Shown here: positions 5,270 to 9,833 of the stretch, one piece after another | Numbering within the stretch: the stretch's first letter is position 1 | How the letters are laid out: the number at the start of each line of letters is the position of its first letter | NCBI GenBank assembly: GCA_031255975.1 | Contig: JAIRRM010000052.1 | Coordinates: 1-9,833 of the forward strand | DNA: 9,833 bases | Source of the DNA: Propionibacteriaceae bacterium | GTDB lineage: Bacteria; Actinomycetota; Actinomycetes; Propionibacteriales; Propionibacteriaceae | Direction of reading: 5' to 3' | Made by a program: the position numbers and the translations under genes | Notes under the pieces: generated by a model | Told to the model about the DNA's origin: nothing | Database searches by the model: none | The model's input: the letters and a program-made list of their open reading frames with translations, nothing else

Positions 5270-6871
5270 TTAGTCCATCGCGCAGACAATTCCGGAGGCG
5301 GGAACCGTGCCCTGTGTCAAGAACTTGACCACCAATTCGTCGATGCAAGACGAACCGGCACCGAAGCTGCCGTGACCGACACCATCGCGGGTGACGAGCA
5401 CCGCCGATTCGAGTTCCTCCGCCATCCATTTGGCGTACTCGTACGGCGTGGCGTTGTCGCCGGTGCCACCGATGACGAGGAGGGGCGGCGCGCCAGCACC
5501 GGAAAAGTCGATCTGCGGGGCAGGCGGGGTGCTCCAAACCGGGCATGCCATGTTGACCCCCATGAACCTGCCGAAGAACGGGGCGCGTTCGGCGGACTCG
5601 TTCCAGCTGGCCCAAGAGTCGTTGATGCCGTCGTCACCGCCGTCTATGCAGGCGATGGCCGGGAAGGAGAGCCCCGACTGATCCCAGTGATCCTCCTCAC
5701 GTCCGTTCAGCAGGTCTGCGGCGTAGAGCAGGTACTCGCCGTCATTGCTACTGACGGTGTACTCGAGGATGTCCGTCATTGTTTTATATACGTCGGTACC
5801 GAGGTAGAAGTAGAGCGCCAGGCCGGTGACGGCGAGGCTTTGCGTCAGTCTGCGATCACCAACCGGTATCGGGTTTCCGTCCAGGCTCTCCATCCAGGTA
5901 GTGAGGGTTTGCAGCACCTCGTTCGCGGTGTTGCCCAGGGTGTGAGTGGTGGAGTTTGCCACGTACCACTCGATCCATTTCTGCAACGCCAACTCGAAGC
6001 CATCGCTCTGCGAAACACCGGGGCGGTCGGTGATGTTAGTCGCCGCGTCGAGCACCAGGTGGCCAGCGTTCTCCGGGTACAGTTCGGCGTAGACCGAGCC
6101 GATGTACGTGCCGTAGCTCACACCGAGGTAGTTGAACTTTTCATCGCCGAGTAGTTGTCGTATCAGGTCAAAGTCGTAGACGGCTTCGATGGTGGTGATG
6201 TGGTCTAGCAGAGCGCCGCTGCCTTCGCGGCATTGCTTGGCGAAGGCACGGGCTCCTGCAACGACAGCGCTACGCTCGGCCTCGTTGCTCGGTGAAGAAT
6301 CGAGTTCGTAGAAGGCGTCGGTCTGTTCAGTGGTGCCGCACACCACGCCGGTGGATTCGCCGGAGCCGCGCGGATCGACACCCACGATATCGAACTGTTC
6401 CAGGCCGTCGTTTGTAAAGTATTCGACGTAGTCCTGCGCGCTGCCGCCGGGGCCGCCGGGGTTGATGAACAAGCTGCCGAGCCTCGGCTCAGCGCTGGCC
6501 GGGAGACGTTTCATCGCTATGGTGATGGCTTGGCCGTCCGGTTCATACCAGTCGAGTGGCACCAGCACGGTGGCGCATTCGTACTGCTCGTCACAAGGCT
6601 GCCACCGCACCTGCTGTTCGAGGTAGCGGGTGTAGCCAGAACCGGGTGGCGGATCGGCGTAACCAGGTACCACCACGTCGGGCACCGGGAGCACTTGGCG
6701 ATCAGGGCCAGGCCACAGGTTGTAAAGGTGCTGCGGGGTGGGCAGAGTGAACGGGTCGACTGTGGTTGTGTCGATACCGGTGGGGTTTGGTTCGCCGTAC
6801 GGGTTGGGCGCGCAAGCAGGCAGCAGCAACATGGCGGCTAACATGACGGCAAGCGGGGAGCGGGACTTCAT
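5270..6871 (-). CDS. TAP-like alpha/beta-hydrolase lipoprotein (SlpD/SlpE/CaeA-like)
   Basis: The 533-residue product begins MKSRSPLAVMLAAMLLLPAC, a lipoprotein signal peptide with Cys20 as the likely lipidated residue, so it should be anchored outside the membrane. The alpha/beta-hydrolase fold shows the oxyanion loop INPGGPGGSA (136-145), DPRGSGES (166-173), the nucleophile elbow GVSYG with Ser252, GGTGDNATP with Asp472, and GVGHGSF with His500. The C-terminal part with SSCIDE and a final Cys530 is the TAP-like domain of Streptomyces tripeptidyl aminopeptidases and mycobacterial secreted esterases/proteases. Substrate could be peptides or esters; the catalytic triad is complete. GAGAGG lies eight bases before the ATG. 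It follows the PSP1 gene by 72 bases on the same strand and converges with the Nudix gene. Confidence 0.93.
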   Translation of the reverse strand: MKSRSPLAVMLAAMLLLPACAPNPYGEPNPTGIDTTTVDPFTLPTPQHLYNLWPGPDRQVLPVPDVVVPGYADPPPGSGYTRYLEQQVRWQPCDEQYECATVLVPLDWYEPDGQAITIAMKRLPASAEPRLGSLFINPGGPGGSAQDYVEYFTNDGLEQFDIVGVDPRGSGESTGVVCGTTEQTDAFYELDSSPSNEAERSAVVAGARAFAKQCREGSGALLDHITTIEAVYDFDLIRQLLGDEKFNYLGVSYGTYIGSVYAELYPENAGHLVLDAATNITDRPGVSQSDGFELALQKWIEWYVANSTTHTLGNTANEVLQTLTTWMESLDGNPIPVGDRRLTQSLAVTGLALYFYLGTDVYKTMTDILEYTVSSNDGEYLLYAADLLNGREEDHWDQSGLSFPAIACIDGGDDGINDSWASWNESAERAPFFGRFMGVNMACPVWSTPPAPQIDFSGAGAPPLLVIGGTGDNATPYEYAKWMAEELESAVLVTRDGVGHGSFGAGSSCIDELVVKFLTQGTVPASGIVCAMD

Positions 6872-6943
6872 GTGGCGAACCTCTCGTTAGGTAGTTTTAC
6901 GCTTCTAGCAGGCTACCAGGTGGACGGGGCTCAACCGGCACCG

Positions 6944-7915
6944 TTACGACCCTGGTTGCTCCGGTAGTTGTGAATCTGGCGGTGGTTCCGCAGCCGGTTC
7001 GCGTGTTCCGGTTCGCGCCCGGAACATGGTGGTGGCGGCAGAGGTGGCGGCGGTGGCGGCACTGGAAGCAGCCGACACGATGGGTGCGGTGACGCGCTGT
7101 GTGATGGGGATACGGGTGATGTTGGCCAACGGACAGGTGGAAAGTTGACCGTCTCGGTGCCGCACCACCACGGATTCTGCGGGGATGGCCAGCCCGATGA
7201 CCTTGCCGGAACCGTTTGGGGTGGTGACCATGGCACCACGCTCCGGAGCGGTTTTGACGAAGTCACGGTACTGCGACTGCTCGAAAGATAGGCAGCATTT
7301 CAGTCTGCCGCAGTTGCCCGAGATGTTCGCCAGATTGGTCTGCAATCCTTGGTCGCGGGCCAGTCGGAGCCCGATCGGCTCGACCTTGGCTACCCAGGTG
7401 CAGCAGCAGAGCGCCCGCCCGCAACTGCCAAGCCCGCCGCAGAGTCGGGTGGCGTCACGCGATCCGACCTGACGCAGATCGACGCGGGCTTGCAGGGCAC
7501 GGGCCAACTCCGGGACTAGGGCGGAGAAGTCCACCCGCCCGGCGGATTGAAAATAGATGGCGACGAGCAGTGCTACCGCCGGATCACGGTCGATCCAATC
7601 GACGGCGAGCAGCTTCATGGGCAGGTTGTGACGGGAGACCAGTTCCCGCGCGGTGTCGAGCGCCGCGGCGGCCTTGGCGCGGTTGTTACGATCACGGGCC
7701 AGATCGTCGGCGGTGGCGGGGCCGTCGCAAAGCGGAATGTCGCCGAGATTTTCAGGATCGGCCAACTGATCGTCGGACACCCAGACAACCTGCGCCACCT
7801 CGGGGCCGTACGACGTCGGATACAGCACATAGTCGCCGACGGCGTACCACTGGTCGGCGGTGTCAAGGTAATGCAACTGGCCGTTCGGCTCGAAAGTCAC
7901 CGCCATGATCGCCAT
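6944..7915 (-). CDS. PSP1 domain protein (RicT/YaaT-like)
   Basis: The 323-residue protein carries a PSP1 C-terminal domain. The core is VDLRQVGSRDATRLCGGLGS (145-164), CGRALCCC (165-172), the helix LARDQGLQTNLANISGNCGR (185-204) and KCCLSFE (206-212). The conserved cysteines C159, C165, C170-172, C202 and C207-208 match RicT, which in Bacillus forms an iron-sulfur complex with RicA and RicF affecting RNA processing; no RicA or RicF is visible here, and the actinobacterial role is unclear. A GSGKVIGL strand region follows (about 235-242). The tail after about residue 275 is Ala/Thr/Pro/Glu-rich and probably disordered. The first ATG (7915) is supported by a TAGAGT box six bases upstream; a second ATG is at 7906. 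It lies between a DoxX gene and the hydrolase; a PSP1 gene near holB is a conserved arrangement. Confidence 0.92.
   Translation of the reverse strand: MAIMAVTFEPNGQLHYLDTADQWYAVGDYVLYPTSYGPEVAQVVWVSDDQLADPENLGDIPLCDGPATADDLARDRNNRAKAAAALDTARELVSRHNLPMKLLAVDWIDRDPAVALLVAIYFQSAGRVDFSALVPELARALQARVDLRQVGSRDATRLCGGLGSCGRALCCCTWVAKVEPIGLRLARDQGLQTNLANISGNCGRLKCCLSFEQSQYRDFVKTAPERGAMVTTPNGSGKVIGLAIPAESVVVRHRDGQLSTCPLANITRIPITQRVTAPIVSAASSAATAATSAATTMFRARTGTREPAAEPPPDSQLPEQPGS
7028..7060 (+). repeat. GGT/GGC triplet-rich tract in the PSP1 tail
   Basis: A run of mostly GGT and GGC triplets, broken once by AGA, encodes on the minus strand an Ala/Thr/Ser tail. It is an imperfect simple-sequence tract that could vary in length between strains. 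Confidence 0.5.
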
Positions 7916-7921
7916 AGCGGC

Positions 7922-7927
7922 ACTCTA
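7922..7927 (-). promoter_or_regulatory. Leaderless promoter -10 box (TAGAGT) of the PSP1 gene
   Basis: On the minus strand TAGAGT is followed by six bases and the ATG at 7915. No ribosome site precedes that ATG. This implies that the PSP1 gene is transcribed independently of the DoxX gene behind it. Confidence 0.5.
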
Positions 7928-8005
7928 CCGTCTGACCATGGCGGAAGGGGTGGTCACTTGCGTCCCAGCTTTTGCGACATGGCCATGAACCTCAGGTGTG
8001 GTCGA

Positions 8006-8019
8006 CGGCCCGAAGGCCG
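8006..8019 (-). terminator. UUCG-tetraloop hairpin after the DoxX gene
   Basis: On the minus strand CGGCC-TTCG-GGCCG forms a 5-base GC stem capped by a UUCG tetraloop, 20 bases beyond the DoxX stop. There is no T-run, so this is a stable 3' hairpin and a plausible, not certain, terminator. Confidence 0.35.
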
Positions 8020-8039
8020 GAGCGTTTCGTCAAACTGGG

Positions 8040-8891
8040 TCAGTACTCGACGGATTTCCTGGCCTTTGCGCCCCGGCGGATACCGTCGATAGCCCAACCG
8101 CCCGAACCGAGCACCAGCAACGCCAATCCGATGGCTGCAAGCAGCAACTCGAAGTCACCGCGGATACCTTCGACGCCGGCGCGGAATAGATCAAAAGCAC
8201 CCCACTGCATGAATACGATGTTGGCGATGGCCGCGGCGGCCAGCAGGAACGCCGCCGTCCGGGTGCCGAAACCGATGAGCAGCAGTACGGCGATGACCGC
8301 GATCACTCCGGCCTCGACCCAGGCGATGATCTCCGGTGACGGCGCGCCACGTTCGACCAACCGCGCCACGGCGTCGTCGTGACGAGTGAGCATCTGATAC
8401 GCCCGGATGCCGACGACTCCGGCGGTTATCAGTCGTAGCAACAACAGCCCGAGAGAGGCCAGTGGTTTGTCGGTGTCGGCCTTCGCCGGTGGTTCTGGCA
8501 CGTAGTGTTCAGACGGCGGGGTGACCGTGCCCAACTGCCGATTGCGGGCCTGGCGTTCCGCCTCGCGAGCCGCCGCATCTGCGGCGTCGGCTCCGATCGT
8601 CGTCGGTGCCCCGAATGGTTGGAAGCCTGAGGTGGACTCGCCCGGTGCGGCTTGACTGGCACCAGCCGGCGCTCCCCAACCGTTACTGCTGTATGGATTG
8701 GCGGCACCGGAAGCGACAGGGGAGAAGAGCTCGGAGGGCTGCTGTGGCAAGCCGTACGCCGGAGTCGGTTCTGGTGCCGTGGTTTGAGTCGGCACCGAGT
8801 CGGGCTGGGGTGTATCACCGGGCGACGGGGTGACGTTCATCGGCTCTGCTGTGGTCTCTGGCTGTGGAACAGTTGTCGGTTCTTCACTCAT
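8040..8891 (-). CDS. DoxX family membrane protein with long disordered N-terminus
   Basis: Of the 283 residues, the first 140 or so are rich in Pro, Thr, Ser, Gln and Ala (for example PQPETTAEPMNVTPSPGDTP) and show no fold. They include a short charged helix-like stretch at about 102-117 (ADAADAAAREAERQAR). The C-terminal half is a four-helix DoxX domain with membrane segments at about 145-165, 189-208, 210-228 and 246-265. It includes the family features LLLRLITAGVVGIRAYQML and FELLLAAIGLALLVLGSGGW, ending in a basic tail. DoxX proteins sit in the cytoplasmic membrane; mycobacterial members have been tied to redox and thiol-stress tolerance, but the function here is unknown. AGGGGG lies seven bases before the ATG. 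The gene sits between holB and the PSP1 gene, which are often direct neighbours. Confidence 0.88.
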   Translation of the reverse strand: MSEEPTTVPQPETTAEPMNVTPSPGDTPQPDSVPTQTTAPEPTPAYGLPQQPSELFSPVASGAANPYSSNGWGAPAGASQAAPGESTSGFQPFGAPTTIGADAADAAAREAERQARNRQLGTVTPPSEHYVPEPPAKADTDKPLASLGLLLLRLITAGVVGIRAYQMLTRHDDAVARLVERGAPSPEIIAWVEAGVIAVIAVLLLIGFGTRTAAFLLAAAAIANIVFMQWGAFDLFRAGVEGIRGDFELLLAAIGLALLVLGSGGWAIDGIRRGAKARKSVEY

Positions 8892-9104
8892 CTGAGTACC
8901 CCCTTACAGGTCGCGGCGTACTGCGGGAAGAACCCGCGCACTCCCCTACATCATCCCGCGTTCGGGGGGCAATGTGCGAATCGCGAAAGTGGCGGCGAGT
9001 TGATCGTGGAGCTGGCGACGGCCTCATTGTTCTGGTTACCGGTGCTGAGTGGGTGCGGGGATGAATCGCGGCGCGTCCTGCTAATGGTTGTGGCGATGTT
9101 GAGC
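8892..9104. other. Spacer between holB and the DoxX gene
   Basis: This 213-base gap holds the DoxX ribosome site (AGGGGG, minus strand) and a small hairpin GCGGG-AAGAA-CCCGC at 8923-8937 upstream of it. No tRNA, clear -10 box, terminator with T-run or convincing small gene was found. Confidence 0.4.
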
Positions 9105-9833
9105 TTATTGGCCACCCAGCGTCAGCATCATCGCTTCGAACGCCAGCAACGGGGAGACGTTGGTGTCGAGGGCGCGGCGGGCTTGCAAAATGGCGTCAAG
9201 GCAGCGAATGGTGCGTTCCGGGGTGGTTCGCGCGGCGGCGGTGGTGATGTCGGCGCGAGCGGGCAGATTGATGATGTCAACCGCGGTGTCTGGTTTTGCA
9301 GCACCGAGTTGTACCGCGAGCATGTCGCGATACCAGGTGATGAGTTCGGTGAGCGCCGCGTCGAGACGGTCGCGCCGCAGTCGCTTCTCGCGAGCCTTCT
9401 GTTCTTCGTCCAGTCGCTTCAGGGCGGTTTGAGCCTCACGAGATTTAACCCCGTCTTTTGCGGCGGTGTAAAGCAATTCGGTCTCGGCGCGCTCCCTGGC
9501 GTTGAGTGCGGCCACCTCGGCCTTCACCACGGCTTCCGCCTTAGACACGATGTCGGCTGCGATTTGCAGGCAGGCACCTACGCTGGTCAGTCGCTGCGGT
9601 ACCGAGAGTAGTGCCTGCCGGGCTTCTCGCTCGGCTGGATCGCGGGCCAGCCCACGGGCCTTGCCGACGTGCCCCTGGGCGATACGCGCCACCTCACCTG
9701 CCAACGCCGGGCCCACCCCGTCGCGGTTGATGAGCAGTTCGGTCACGGCGGCATCGGTGGGGGAGACCAGTCGCAGTTCACGGCAGCGGGAGCGGATGGT
9801 GGGGATCACGTCTTCTGAACTGGGAGCACACAG
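9105..9833 (-). CDS. holB: DNA polymerase III subunit delta prime, N-terminal part missing
   Basis: The frame is open to the right edge and 242 C-terminal residues are present, so the Walker A/ATPase-like N-terminus lies outside the window. The fragment begins LCAPSSEDVIPTIRSRCREL, containing the TIxSRC segment (residues 12-17 of the fragment) whose SRC arginine acts in trans in the clamp loader. Then follow the lid-domain helices with ARIAQGHVGKARGLARD and a long charged, probably coiled-coil region (about 90-150, ALNARERAETELLYTAAKD to EEQKAREKRLRRDRLD). The C-terminal collar helices end AILQARRALDTNVSPLLAFE, standard for delta prime. It works in loading the sliding clamp during replication. 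DnaX would be the main alternative, but the short C-terminus and the nearby PSP1 gene favour holB. Confidence 0.92.
   Translation of the reverse strand: MCAPSSEDVIPTIRSRCRELRLVSPTDAAVTELLINRDGVGPALAGEVARIAQGHVGKARGLARDPAEREARQALLSVPQRLTSVGACLQIAADIVSKAEAVVKAEVAALNARERAETELLYTAAKDGVKSREAQTALKRLDEEQKAREKRLRRDRLDAALTELITWYRDMLAVQLGAAKPDTAVDIINLPARADITTAAARTTPERTIRCLDAILQARRALDTNVSPLLAFEAMMLTLGGQ

Noticed and set aside
5372..6154. A 260-codon open frame on the plus strand opposite the hydrolase gene.
   Set aside because: The minus strand has a complete hydrolase with lipobox and catalytic triad over the same bases; the plus frame shows no family motifs and is a usual GC-rich shadow.
8923..8937. 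GCGGG-AAGAA-CCCGC hairpin as a terminator or attenuator of the DoxX gene.
   Set aside because: The stem is only five pairs, has no T-run and lies upstream of the gene; it could be chance in GC-rich DNA.
8652..9611. A 319-codon plus-strand frame spanning part of the DoxX gene, the spacer and holB.
   Set aside because: Both flanking minus-strand genes are clearly recognisable; the frame has no motif, no ribosome site and an unnatural composition.

Overview
The window looks like a chromosomal segment from a GC-rich Gram-positive bacterium of the phylum Actinomycetota. Four things suggest this: high GC in third codon positions, frequent GTG starts, several promoters whose -10 hexamer lies 6-7 bases before a start codon (leaderless transcripts), and two gene sets familiar from that phylum (nth followed by a CoA-type Nudix gene; holB, PSP1 gene and TAP-like hydrolase). 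I cannot name a genus. No rRNA, tRNA, CRISPR array, transposase or phage gene was recognised.

Left part (1-2859): the edge of a cell-surface polysaccharide locus. Two family-2 glycosyltransferases lie on the minus strand; the first runs off the left edge. A nucleotide-sugar epimerase/reductase diverges from them on the plus strand, and the 1822-1902 spacer holds candidate promoters for both directions. The second glycosyltransferase carries a proline-rich insertion of about 45 residues near its donor-binding half.

Middle part (2892-5176): plus-strand housekeeping genes. A RidA-family protein with its own leaderless promoter is followed by a terminator-like hairpin. A 266-base spacer with a perfect inverted repeat then leads to endonuclease III (nth), also apparently leaderless. 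nth overlaps by four bases a CoA-pyrophosphatase-like Nudix hydrolase, which has an unusually long low-complexity linker.

Right part (5270-9833): minus-strand genes, read right to left: the 3' part of holB (DNA polymerase III delta prime), a DoxX-family membrane protein with a long disordered N-terminus, a PSP1/RicT-type cysteine-rich protein, and a TAP-like alpha/beta-hydrolase lipoprotein. The Nudix and hydrolase genes converge on a 93-base spacer containing a hairpin.

No dedicated defence, toxin or novel multi-gene system is evident. The points most worth a second look are the two in-frame insertions (one with an open antisense frame, one with a G-tract), the repeated leaderless promoter layout, the operator-like inverted repeat upstream of nth, the DoxX gene between holB and the PSP1 gene, and an apparent excess of the palindrome CGTACG.
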